Source of the DNA: Symbiodinium natans
Lineage: Eukaryota; Sar; Dinophyceae; Suessiales; Symbiodiniaceae
Direction: 5' to 3'
Length of the DNA: 52,576 bases
NCBI GenBank assembly: GCA_905221605.1
Contig: CAJNDS010000256.1
Location: 1-52,576 of the forward strand
Shown: piece after piece, positions 1 to 9,561 of the stretch
How positions within the stretch are numbered: the first letter of the stretch is position 1
Layout: every line of letters begins with the position of its first letter
The notes under the pieces: generated by a model
Databases searched by the model: none
What the model was told of the DNA's origin: nothing
Seen by the model: the letters and a program-made list of their open reading frames with translations, nothing else
Made by a program: the position numbers and the translations under genes

Positions 1-335
1 CCCGCTATTTTCATGGCCTTCCACCCCCCACGCTGCTCCTCCTGGCCCTGAGGGTCTCAAGAGTTGAGGGTCTCAAGGGTTGGGGGTTAGGGTCTCAAGT
101 GTGCTAGGGTTCTAAGGTTAGGAATATGGTTCAGGACGAGTGGGTTCAATTGGGACTAGGAGTTTGGGTCACGTGTGAAACTTGTTATTATCTTAACGGT
201 ATGGGCTTCTCTGGGTGGGTGGGTACTTTTCGGGCGCTTGAAAAGCTGCTAACCTAGTGAATGCTTGAACTTTGAGATGCTGAACCCTAAACTCTCAACC
301 CTAAACCCTAAACCCTAAACGGGCTGGGTTTTTTT
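1..335. repeat. Degenerate telomere-like sequence
   Basis: GGGTCTCAAG and GGGTT variants at 50-130 and CCCTAAA runs at 283-320 are diverged relatives of the plant-type telomere heptamer. I see no open frame of note. Confidence 0.6.
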
Positions 336-900
336 TGCCCCCCGTAGGGTTTTTTTTAGACCCTTTTTCGAAGGCTGTTTCTGCGCCCTGGGCCGGCCTC
401 CTGGTCGCCCCCCTCGTGGACAGGGTCCGAAAAAAGCCCTCCTCGCCAACCCACGGCTTTTTCTATCCCCTGCCATGCACCCAGGACGAGAAAAAACCTC
501 GCCCTGCCTTGATAGGGCTTTAATTCCGCCCTGCGCAGCCCGGACCCAGCCTCCCGTGCCACCTACACGTCCCGATAAAAACCCTTCTCGACCCGACGGT
601 GGGCTTTCAACGGGCCACTCTTGACGCCCCATGTCCCGAAAAAAGCCTTCTCGACCCAACTGCGGGCTTTTTTTGGATCACTGCACGAGCCCTTTGGCCG
701 GACAGGTCTCAAAAAAAGCCCCCCACCCTTCGCCAACGGGATGCAAAGGGCCCCCTTAATGGCTTCAAACGCGCTTCGGGGGCACAGGGCCAGAATGAAG
801 CCCCAGGGGGAGCGGAAAACATCCTATAGGCCTAGGAGGGCTTTTTTCACGCCCCGTGAAGGCTCTCTTTACGTCCTGTTTGAGCCTCAGGGCCTCTCCA
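336..900. repeat. Hairpin repeat family (AAAAAAGCC ... GGCTTTTTT)
   Basis: AAAAAAGCC is followed 15-25 bases later by its complement GGCTTTTTT several times (about 429-461, 575-605, 637-672, 709-720, 838-850). Each pair can form a stem with an A/T outer part and a GC base. The short open frames here on both strands are by-products of the repeat. A related fragment recurs near 8255-8370. Confidence 0.6.
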
Positions 901-934
901 GGACCTTTTGCTACTTCATACAATTGGCCCCTTC

Positions 935-985
935 TGAGTGAGTGAGTGAAAGAAAGAAAGAACGAAAGGAAAGAAAGAAGGAATG
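935..985. repeat. Purine microsatellite (GAGT then AAAG)
   Basis: A short GAGTGAGT run passes into AAAGAAAG-type repeats. All purine on the plus strand; no coding meaning is apparent. Confidence 0.75.
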
Positions 986-1049
986 GAAAAAACGCAGAGG
1001 GGCCTACCCGGGTCTCGGGGTTTGAGGCTTTCGGGAGTTTGTGGCGAGG

Positions 1050-1560
1050 GGGGGTTCAAGTCGTACGAACCCATCGTGCGAGGATTGTGTCTGCAGATGG
1101 GGGGGGGCCCAACCCCCCCTGCTTTTTCCAGGCTGCCACCCATTTTAAGTGTACAGTCTTTTCAAAGACATGATGCGAGTATGTGTTTGCAAAGCCCGTT
1201 CTAAGCCGTGCAGTTCTTTCAAAAAAACCTGATGCGACCCGTGTGTTTGCAAATGGGGGGGGGGCTGCGCCACCCCCCCCTCCCCAATCCCCCCGCTCTT
1301 TTTTTAGATGCACAGAGCTTTGAAAGAACATTTTGTCTCAAAGCCATCATGCGACGTCGTGGTTGCAAACCGGGGAAGGGGTGTTTGAGTCGTGCGAACT
1401 CAGCACGCGAACATTGTGTTTACAAATGGGGGGGGGCTACAACCTCGCCCCCGCTTTTTTTAAGGCTGCCGCCCATTTTAAGCCGTACAGTCTTTTTCAA
1501 ACACATGCTGCGAGGATTGTGTCTGCAAGTTGGCGGGGCTGCACTCCCCCCAGCCGCTGC
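1050..1560. repeat. Diverged copies of the G-tract/C-tract repeat unit
   Basis: Four degenerate units carry the landmarks of the arrays at 3467-5010 and 6767-7460: GTGTTTGCAAATGGGGG, then a C-run, a T-run, a GTRCAGAG-like block and CATCATGCGA. They are more diverged than the later arrays, so probably an older edge of the same satellite. Confidence 0.65.
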
Positions 1561-1565
1561 AAACT

Positions 1566-1790
1566 CGGAAATGCTGCTCAGTATTTGCGACCTCTGGACA
1601 CGCACAAATGCTGCTATTTACAGTATATGCAGCCTGTGGCAACGCAGAAATGCCGCTATTCACAGTATTTGCAGACTTTGGCAACGCAGAAATGCTGTGA
1701 TAAACAGTATTTCCGCCTTTGCAAACGCAGAAATGTTTCAATTTGCAGCACTCGCAGCCGAACCAAGAACCAAGGCCGAGCCACACCTTT
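1566..1790. repeat. 42-bp tandem repeat, about five copies
   Basis: Copies are marked by GCAACGCAGAAATGCTG, CAGTATTTGCAG and a variable spacer. The clean interval is 42 bp, a multiple of three, so a frame passes through with a 14-residue period. No protein family is recognised; I treat it as satellite. Confidence 0.7.
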
Positions 1791-1854
1791 GCAAGGGAAA
1801 CATGGCCGAGCGCTTTGCAACAAAAACCTCCGCTCATGTATGAAGTTGGGGTCG

Positions 1855-2545
1855 ACAAGAAAAGATTTACTTCTCCCACAATTAAGGACATCCAGTCTTT
1901 CAAAATTTCAAATTTCGAAATGTTTTGAAAATTTGAAAGTTTGAACTTCTCACACTTTCAAACTTGCAAAATTTCGAAAATATTTAAAGGCGAACATATG
2001 TGAAATTTTGAAAGTTTGAAATTCCAAAATTTCAAAAGTTGCTAAAATTTAAAAAGTTCGGGAATCTTCCCAGGCAATATTTTCCAACTTTCAAGATTCT
2101 AAATCTTCAAAAAAGTTTTAAAGGCGAAGATTTTTGAAATATTTAAGGTTTGAAAATCCAAGTTTTCAAAATTTCAAAATCCCAAAAAAGTTTGTAAAGG
2201 CGAAGATTGTTGACAATTTGAAAGTTTGAAATTCTCAGACTTTCAAGAGTTTTGAAATTTTGAAAGTTTGACATTGAAACTTTCAAAATTTCAAAAGTTT
2301 TTAAAAATTAAAGAGTTCGGGAAACTTACCGGACAGTTTTTTCCAGTTTTCAAGATTTCAAATTTTCAAAAATGTTTTAAAGGCGAAAATTTTTGAAATT
2401 TTGAAAGTTTGAATATCCAATCTTTCCCTGTTTCAACATTTGAAGAAAGTTTTTAAGGCGAAAATCTTTTAAAATTTGAAAGTTTGAAATTCTCACACTT
2501 TCAAACTTTCAAAATTTCAAAAACATTTCAAAAGGCGAACATTTT
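1855..2545. repeat. AT-rich satellite of TTTCAAA/TTTGAAA blocks
   Basis: Dense short palindromic blocks (TTTCAAAATTT, TTTGAAAGTTTGAA) are punctuated by AAAGGCGAA about six times (near 1986, 2120, 2196, 2378, 2453, 2531). AT content is far above the flanks. The self-complementary words would favour cruciforms. No gene seen. Confidence 0.75.
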
Positions 2546-2547
2546 CG

Positions 2548-2815
2548 TATGGAGGGAAGGCCCGGGCTCGTAATTTAGTATTGGGGGAAGCCCGGGCTCG
2601 TGATTTTGTATTGGGAGGAGGCCCGGGCTCGTAATTTTTTGTTGGGGGGAGGCCCGGGCTCGTAATTTAGTATTGGGGGCAGGCCCGGGCTCGTAACTTC
2701 GGGCTCGTAATTTAGCATTGGTGGGAGCCTCGCGCTCGTAACTTAGTATCGGGAGGCGGCCCGGGCTCGTAATGAAGTATTGGGGGGAGGCCCTTGCTCG
2801 TAATAGTATTGGGAG
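2548..2815. repeat. ~32-bp tandem repeat (GGCCCGGGCTCGTAAT)
   Basis: About nine copies of a unit with GGCCCGGGCTCGTAATTT followed by AGTATTGGGGG. The core GCCCGGGC is palindromic. Copies vary mainly in the TTTAGTATT part; one is truncated near 2695. Confidence 0.85.
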
Positions 2816-2839
2816 GAGGATTCGAATAGTTTGAATGGT

Positions 2840-3118
2840 TTGGGGGCTTTTCCTATCCCTTAGGATTTGTTGGGCTGCGGTGGGAAGCAAAGGCCAAGAG
2901 GCCATCCTATCGCTTAGGACTTTTGGGTTGCGGTGGGAAGCAAAGGTTCAGAGGCCCTCCTATTCCTTGGGATTTTTGGGACTGCGATGGGAAGCAAAGG
3001 CCCAGAGGCCCTCCTATCCCTTGGGATTTTTTGGGGCTGCGGTGGGAAGCAAAGGGCAAGAGGCCATCCTATCGCTTAGGACTTTTTGGGCTGCGGTGGG
3101 AAGCAAAGGCCCGGAGGC
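2840..3118. repeat. 54-bp tandem repeat, five copies
   Basis: GGTGGGAAGCAAAGG starts at 2879, 2932, 2986, 3041 and 3095, spacing 53-55 bp. The rest of the unit is GAGGCC, CTCCTATCCCTTGGGA and T-rich DNA. The open frames through it are repeat-driven. Confidence 0.85.
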
Positions 3119-3418
3119 GACTAGCCGACAAAACAATCCTAAGCCACAGTAATAGCATTTTTCATGAAAGTGAGTTCTTGCAATTTCGGAAAACAACGGC
3201 GGGGAGTCGTCTTGAAGCCGGACAACTCATTTTTGGACAGGCTCGCCTCGCTGCCAGCTTTTGCGGGAAGCCGCTTCGGACCAAAAAATAGGCTTTTTCA
3301 TAGATTCCCAAAAGTCTGCAATCACGCTGACTCTGTACTTTTTTCGCTTGGAATCAGCAAAAACAGCAAGTTTGCTCAAAAAATTCGGGGTGTAAAAAAG
3401 CCCTGCCCTCTCATAGGG
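3119..3418. other. Non-repetitive spacer between satellites
   Basis: About 300 bp with no clear repeat and no convincing gene. The end (3383-3405) resembles 8335-8365 (ATTCGGGGTGTAAAAA), so it includes a dispersed fragment. Confidence 0.4.
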
Positions 3419-3466
3419 GGTTTAGGTTTCGGAGGCGTGCGACCGGGCAACAGCCAGATTATTGAG

Positions 3467-5010
3467 TCCCCGCCGCTTCTTTTAAGCCGTACCAAGCTTG
3501 CTTCAAAGCCCAAGAAACTAGTTGAAAAAAGAAAAAAACATCGTGTGAGCAATGTGTTTGCAAAAGGGGGGGGGCTGCGCCCCCCCCAACCCCCGCGCTT
3601 TTTTTGGCCGCGCAGAGCGTGCCTCAAAGCCCAAGAAACTTGTTGACGCCCATCGTGTGAGCAGGGTGTTTGCAAGTGGGGCGGGGGGGGGGGGGGGTGG
3701 CGCCCCCAAAAGCCCCTCCCCGTTCTTTTAAAATCCAAGAACTAGTTGAAAAAACATCGCGTGAGTCGATTGGTTGTTTGCAAAGGGGGGGAAGGGGGAG
3801 GCTGCCCCCCCCCCCCCCCCCCAACCCCCACCACGCTTTTGTTTAAAGCCGGCAGATCGTGCTTCAGAGACCCAAGAACCTGTTTACAACCCATTATGTG
3901 AGCAGGGTGTTTGCAAATGGGGGGGGCGCTGCTCCCCCCCCAAACCCCAGCCCCCCGCTTTTTTCTAAAGCAGTGCCAAGCGTGCGAAGCTGTTTAAGAA
4001 AAAAGCCGTGCAAAGGGGCTTCAAAAGCCTGTTGAAGCCCATCACATTGCGTTTGCTAATGGGGGGGGGGTGGGCTGGTGCCGCCACCCCCCGCAATCTT
4101 GTTTTTTAAGTAAGAAGCCTTGCAGAACGTGCTTCAAAAAAAGCCCACGAAACTTGTTGACACCCATCATGTGAGCAGGGTGTTTGCAAGTGGGGGGCCA
4201 AGCCCCCCCGCCCCGCTTCTTTGAAAAAGACCGTACAGCGTTCTTCAAAGGCCCAAGAAACTAAGTTGAGAGAAAAAAAAAACCTCCGTGTGAGCCATTG
4301 TGTGGGCTGCGCCCCCCCCCCCCCCCCCCCCCAATCCCAATCCCCCAAAACTCATCCCCCCGCTTTTTTTTTTTTGCCGCGTGCAGGAGCGCGCTTCAAA
4401 GCCCAAGAAAACCTTTGTTGGACCGCCACGCCCATCCATGTGAGGCCGGGTGTTTGCAAGTGGGGGGGGGTGGCGTTGCGCCCCCCTCCCAACCCCCCCC
4501 GCCTCTCTTAGGCCGTACCAAGCGTGCTTCAAAGCCCAAGAAACTAGTTGAGAAAAAAAAACATCGTGTGAGCATTGTGTTTGCCGGGGGGGGCTGCGCC
4601 CCCCCCAACCCCCGCGCTTTTTTTTTTTTTTGCCGTGCAGAGCGTGCTTCAGAGCCCAAGAAACTTGTTGACACCCATCATGTGAGCAGGGTGTTTGCAA
4701 GTGGGGGGGGGCTGCGCCCCCCCCCCCCCCCAACCCAAGCGTGCTTCAAAGCCCAAGAAACTAGTTGAGGAAAAAAACATCGTGTGAGCATTGAGTTTGC
4801 AGATGGGGGGGGCTTGCGCCCCCCCCAACCCCCCCGCTTTTTTTTTAGCCGTGCAGAGCGCGCTTCAAAGCCCAAGAAACTTGTTGACACCCATCATGTG
4901 AGCAGGGTGTTTGCAAGTGGGGGGGGCTGCGCCCCCAGCCCCCCCCGCTTCTTTTAAGCCGTACCAAGCGTGCTTCAAAGCCCAAGAAACTAGTTGAAAA
5001 AAAAAAACAT
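3467..5010. repeat. Satellite array with facing poly-G and poly-C tracts
   Basis: Roughly a dozen units of 100-150 bp. Order within a unit: GTGTTTGCAA, a G-run of 7-14, CTGCG, a C-run of 7-18, a T-run, GCCGTGCAGAGCGTGC, TTCAAAGCCCAAGAAAC, TTGTTGACACCCATCAT, GTGAGCAGGG. The G-run, short loop and C-run are perfectly complementary. Two subtypes alternate: GAAACTAGTTGA with AAAACATCG, and GAAACTTGTTGACACCC. All long open frames here are repeat-borne. Confidence 0.9.
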
Positions 5011-5016
5011 CGTTTC

Positions 5017-6766
5017 GACAGCCAGACTATAGCATCCTTTCTGACGCAAGACCGTGATGTCTAGGGGGTTTAGTGTCGGAAGGCATGCGACCGGGCAACA
5101 GCCAGATTATTGATTATTGCATCACTATTGCATCATTGCTGAGGCAAGACCATGATGTCTAGGGTTCAGGCTAGCATGCTCACGGGAGCTGCAAGTAGGC
5201 GAGCTCAGAACGCAGAGTCATGAGCAAGGACCTGACGACAGCCAGACTATGGCATCGTTTCTGACACAAGACCGTGATGTCTAGGGGGTTTAGGGTTCGG
5301 AAGGCATGCCAGATTATTGCGTCATTATTGAGGCAAGACCATGATGTCTAGGGTTTAGGTTTAGGTTTGGGAAGCATGCTCACGGGAGCTGCGAGTAGGT
5401 GAGGTCAGAACGCAGAGTCATGAGCAAGGACCTGACGACAGCCAGACTATTGCATCATTTCTGGCGCAAGACCGTGATGTCTAGGGGGTTTAGGTTTCGG
5501 AGGCGTGCGACCGGGCAACAGCCAGATTATTGGCAAGACCATGATGTCTAGGGTGTAGGTTTAGGGTTGGGAAGGATGCTCACGGGAGCTGCGAGTAGGT
5601 GAGGTCAGAACGCAGGGTCATGAGCAAGGACCTGACGACAGCCAGACTATTGCATCATTTCTGACGCAAGACCGTGATGTCTCGGGGTTTAGGGTTCGGA
5701 AGGCATGCGACCGGGCAACAGCCAGATCATTGCGTCATTGCTGAGGCAAGACCATGATGTCTAGGGTTTAGGCTTATTAGGGTTTGGGAAGCATGCTCAC
5801 GGGAGCTGCGAGTAGGTGAGCTCAGAACGCAGAGTCATGAGCAAGGACCTGACGACAGCCAGACTATGGCATCGTTTCTGACACAAGACCGTGATGTCTA
5901 GGGGGGTTAGGGTTCGGAAGGCATGCATGCCAGATTATTGCGTCATTATTGAGGCAAGACCATGATGTCTAGGGTTTAGGTTTAGGTTTGGGAAGCATGC
6001 TCACGGGAGCTGCGAGTAGGTGAGGTCAGAACGCAGAGTCATGAGCAAGGACCTGACGACAGCCAGACTATTGCATCATTTCTGGCGCAAGACCGTGATG
6101 TCTAGGGGGTTTAGGTTTCGGAGGCGTGCGACCGGGCAACAGCCAGATTATTGGCAAGACCATGATGTCTAGGGTGTAGGTTTAGGGTTGGGAAGGATGC
6201 TCACGGGAGCTGCGAGTAGGTGAGGTCAGAACGCAGGGTCATGAGCAAGGACCTGACGACAGCCAGACTATTGCATCATTTCTGACGCAAGACCGTGATG
6301 TCTAGGGGTTTAGGGTTCGGAAGGCATGCGACCGGGCAACAGCCAGATTATTGCGTCATTGCTGAGGCAAGACCATGATGTCTAGGGTTTAGGCTTATTA
6401 GGGTTTGGGAAGCATGCTCACGGGAGCTGCGAGTAGGTGAGCTCAGAACGCAGAGTCATGAGCAAGGACCTGACGACAGCCAGACTATGGCATCGTTTCT
6501 GACACAAGACCGTGATGTCTAGGGGGTTTAGGGTTCGGAAGGCATGCCAGATTATTGCGTCATTATTGAGGCAAGACCATGATGTCTAGGGTTTAGGTTT
6601 AGGTTTGGGAAGCATGCTCACGGGAGCTGCGAGTAGGTGAGGTCAGAACGCAGAGTCATGAGCAAGGACCTGACGACAGCCAGACTATTGCATCATTTCT
6701 GGCGCAAGACCGTGATGTCTAGGGGGTTTAGGTTTCGGAGGCGTGCGACCGGGCAACAGCCAGATT
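5017..6766. repeat. Higher-order satellite: three ~200-bp monomers in a ~620-bp period
   Basis: GACAGCCAGACTAT marks monomer starts at 5017, 5237, 5437, 5637, 5854, 6058, 6258, 6475 and 6675. The intervals of 220, 200, 200, 217, 204, 200, 217, 200 repeat as a trimer with a ~620-bp period. Each monomer contains two related halves (GCCAGACTATTGC with GACCGTGATGTCTAGG, and GCCAGATTATTGC with GACCATGATGTCTAGG) plus a 60-bp linker with CACGGGAGCTGCGAGTAG. Telomere-like GGGTTTAGG words are built into each half. No gene. Confidence 0.9.
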
Positions 6767-7460
6767 ATTGAGTCCCCGCCGCTTCTTTTAAGCCGTACCA
6801 AGCTTGCTTCAAAGCCCAAGAAACTAGTTGAAAAAAAAAAAACATCGTGTGAGCAATGTGTTTGCAAATGGGGGGGGGCTGCGCCCCCCCCCCCAACCCC
6901 CGCGCTTTTTTTTTGGCCGCGCAGAGCGTGCCTCAAAGCCCAAGAAACTTGTTGACGCCCATCGTGTGAGCAGGGTGTTTGCAAGTGGGGCGGGGGGGGG
7001 GGCTGCACCCCCCAACCCCTCCCCGTTCTTTTAAGCCGTGCCAAGCGTGCTTCAAAGCCCAAGAAGCTAGTTGAAAAAAACATCGTGTGAGCATTGTGTT
7101 TGCAAATGGGGGGGAGCTGCCCCCCCCCCCCCAACCCCCCCGCTTTTGTTTAAAGCCGTGCAGAGCGTGCTTCAAAGCCCAAGAAACTTGTTGACACCCA
7201 TCATGTGAGCAGGGTGTTTGCAAATGGGGGGGCACTGCGCCCCCCCCAACCCCCCCCGCTTTCTAAGCAGTGCAAAGCGTGCGAAGCTGTTTTAAGCCGT
7301 GCAAAGCGTGCTTCAAAGCCTGTTGAAGCCCATCACATTGCGTTTGCAAATGGGGTGAGGGGGGGGGCTGGGGCTGCGCCCCCCCCAACCCTCCCGCTTT
7401 TTTTCAAGCCGTGCAGAGCGCGCTTCAAAGCCCAAGAACTTGTTGACACCCATCATGTGA
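6767..7460. repeat. Second array of the G-tract/C-tract satellite
   Basis: Same unit as 3467-5010. The first ~300 bp repeat the start of that array almost exactly, including the short tail of the 200-bp satellite before it (3421 corresponds to 6727). Last unit ends near 7460. Confidence 0.9.
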
Positions 7461-8040
7461 GCGTATGAATAATATGAAAACATAGAGGGAATGCAGCTTT
7501 TTACAAGGAAAAGCAAGAAAACACACCATAAAGATAGTTAATATTTCGAAACGTAGTATGAATCCCATGAAAATATGGACGGAATGTAGCTTTTTCCTAC
7601 GAAAAACCAAGAAAGCGAATCACAAAAGAAGCATTAATAAGAAATCTGACGAAAAGTAGTATGAATCCGATGAAAATATAGAGGGAATGATAGAAACCAA
7701 GAAACGAACCAAATAGGGTTTTCCCTAGGAAAAAGAAGGAAAAGCAACGTACGCTATTACGTTTGACGAAATCCGTCCAAAATGTAAGCAGAATAGGGTT
7801 TCCTTAGGAAAAACCAACGAAAACCTCAAGGAAATGACACCCTAGGAAAAACCAAGGAATGCCTAAGGGAAATGACAGGAAATCCGTTTAAGATCTAAAA
7901 GAAATACGGTTTTCCCTATGGAAAACCAACGAAAACCTAAGGGAAATGACAGAAAATCCGTCCAAAATGTAAGGAAAGTAGGGTTTTTCCTAGAGAAAAC
8001 CAAGAAAATCGATAAAAAAAAGACCCCCCAAAACAAAAGA
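7461..8040. repeat. Diverged ~100-bp repeats with a TTTTCCCTAGGAAAA palindrome
   Basis: Repeated blocks such as AGGGTTTTCCCTAGGAAA, ACCAACGAAAACCTAAGG, GGAAATGACA and AATCCGTCCAAAATGTAA recur with changing spacing, grading at the left into a related type with ATGAAAATATAGAGGGAATG. AT-rich, no credible gene. Confidence 0.65.
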
Positions 8041-8500
8041 CCCCAAAGCGCCCTAAGCCCGAAACGTAACGGTAGAGGTCTCTCCATGGACCCTAAACCT
8101 GGCCATAACACCAAAACTCAACCTGTAAGCCTTAAGCCTAAGCACAGCTATGAGACCCAGCCTGGCCTCATCCCCAAATGACTCCAATCCCCCTGAAGAA
8201 GCCGACCCCCAAGCTGGGAATCGCCCCTAAACATGTGCAGCACTAAACTCAGCCCGGGCGCGAAAAAAGCCCCAGACCCAGCCCAGGGCAGTCCGGACAG
8301 GGTGCGAAAAAAACCCAAATCCTGAACAGGGTGCCAAGGGAGCCAATTCGGGGTGTAAAAAAAGCCCTGCCCCCTAAACCCTAAACCCTAGACCCTAGAC
8401 CCTAAACCCTAAACCCATTTCAGGGCCCGCGGCCAAGAGTGAGCTGCAGCCCCAGAGACCCTAGCGCTGCGGGGCCGGGCCTTTCGGGCTTTTCGGTTGG
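8041..8500. other. Low-information stretch with dispersed fragments and CCCTAAA
   Basis: Contains GCGAAAAAAGCCCC and GGTGTAAAAAAAGCCCTG fragments shared with 336-900 and 3383-3405, and a CCCTAAA run at 8370-8415. No supported gene. Confidence 0.4.
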
Positions 8501-8524
8501 GATGTCCCCCCTTATACTAACGGC
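8496..8524. mobile_element. Isolated end of fold-back family A
   Basis: GGGATGTCCCCCCTTATACTAAC matches in pieces the terminal repeat of the fold-back elements at 29276-29367 and 47783-47873. No matching right end nearby; telomere-like repeats start directly after it. Confidence 0.5.
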
Positions 8525-9245
8525 TTGGGGTTTGGGGTTTAGGGTTTAGGGTCTCGGGTTTAGGGTTTAGGGTTTAGGGTTTAGGGTAATAATTTCTAGT
8601 AGTTTTTATGTTCCCACGTAGACTAGCAAGTGCTTTTCACGGTTTTTAGGTATTTGAGGGTTTTTGGGGTTATTAAGATTTAGGGTTTGGGGTTTAGGCT
8701 TTAGTTATTATAAGGTCTAGGGTTATTCAGGTTGAGGGTCGTGAAGGTTTAGGCTTTGGGGTTTAGGGTAGCGTTGTTCAGGTTCAAGGGCCTCTAGGGT
8801 AGGGGAGAGTTGGGCCAAGGGGGGGGAGGGGGGGAATAAAGAGGCCAAGGTTTGACTAGGTAATCGGATCTAAGCTGCTGGTTTCAGGACTTTAGGGTTT
8901 AGGGTTTAGCGCGGACAGACGCTGAGTCAAAAAGGGGGGGGGGGGGGGAGGAGGTTGGAACTTCACGTCAGCTGAGTCTTGCAAATGCTGAAAGCCTCAT
9001 CAAGCCTCCCACAACATCTCAGTAATGTTTGTTAGTAGGAAACTGGGGACTTACGATTCCTAATTCGCGCCTTAGCGCCAGCAAGACATGGAACAAATCC
9101 AAGCTCTGAACCCTACCTCCCGCTTGCATGTGTCTCCTTGTTGTGATGATTCTCCCACTTGATTCGCCACCCCTTAACCCTAAACCCTAACCCCTAAACC
9201 CCAAACCCTAAACCCTAAACCCTAACCCCTAGACCCTAAACCCTG
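8525..9245. repeat. Telomere-like runs with unassigned spacer
   Basis: TTTAGGG runs at 8530-8587, 8680-8770 and 8890-8910, and CCCTAAA at 9175-9245. The spacer 8930-9170 holds a poly-G run and no convincing exon. Confidence 0.6.
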
Positions 9246-9249
9246 CCAA

Positions 9250-9342
9250 AGGTCGGCCTCCGAGGAGTCTGAAGAGGAGGAGGAGGCAGAAGAGGAAGAT
9301 GAGTCGGAGGAGGCAGAAGATGACGCCGAAGAAGGCAGGGAT
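9250..9342 (+). CDS. Acidic coding-like island (possible exon)
   Basis: A short frame between a CCCTAAA array on the left and a TTTAGGG array on the right encodes a run of Glu/Asp with Ala and Ser (ASEESEEEEEAEEEDES core), then GRD and TAA. Such acidic tracts are common in chromatin and RNA-binding proteins, but low complexity gives little specificity; the minus strand is open too (Ser-rich). It could be an upstream exon of the BTB gene at 9562 or a chance purine-rich segment. Confidence 0.3.
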
Positions 9343-9344
9343 TA

Positions 9345-9561
9345 AGGGTTAACGGTTTAGGGTTTAGGCTTTAGGGTTTATATAGGGTTTAGGTCTTCAA
9401 GGGAAGCAGCTCCATGCAATATAGGGGTCTGAATACTATTCCCTTATGGTCCCTTTGTAAATATACTATACTGACCCCCAAAACCCTATTGCACTGATTT
9501 AGGCCCCTACAGTAACCCACCCCAACGAGCTTGTCTTATACCTTGTTCATGTCTGATTTCA
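9345..9561. other. Intergenic or intronic spacer with fold-back-like fragment
   Basis: TTTAGGG words, then ACTATTCCCTTATGGTCCC with CCCCAAAACCCTATT (9429-9490). The latter resembles 45866-45925, so it is a two-copy dispersed element. No exon seen. Confidence 0.45.

Noticed and set aside
429-672. Bacterial rho-independent terminators
   Set aside because: GC stem plus T-run shapes repeat in series without genes upstream, in eukaryotic DNA.
1056-1331. CRISPR-like array in the regular satellite units
   Set aside because: Units are contiguous and related throughout; there are no unique spacers and the setting is eukaryotic.
3774-4890. Several Pro/Gly-rich open frames over 100 codons
   Set aside because: They translate poly-C/poly-G tracts of a satellite and occur in many frames at once.
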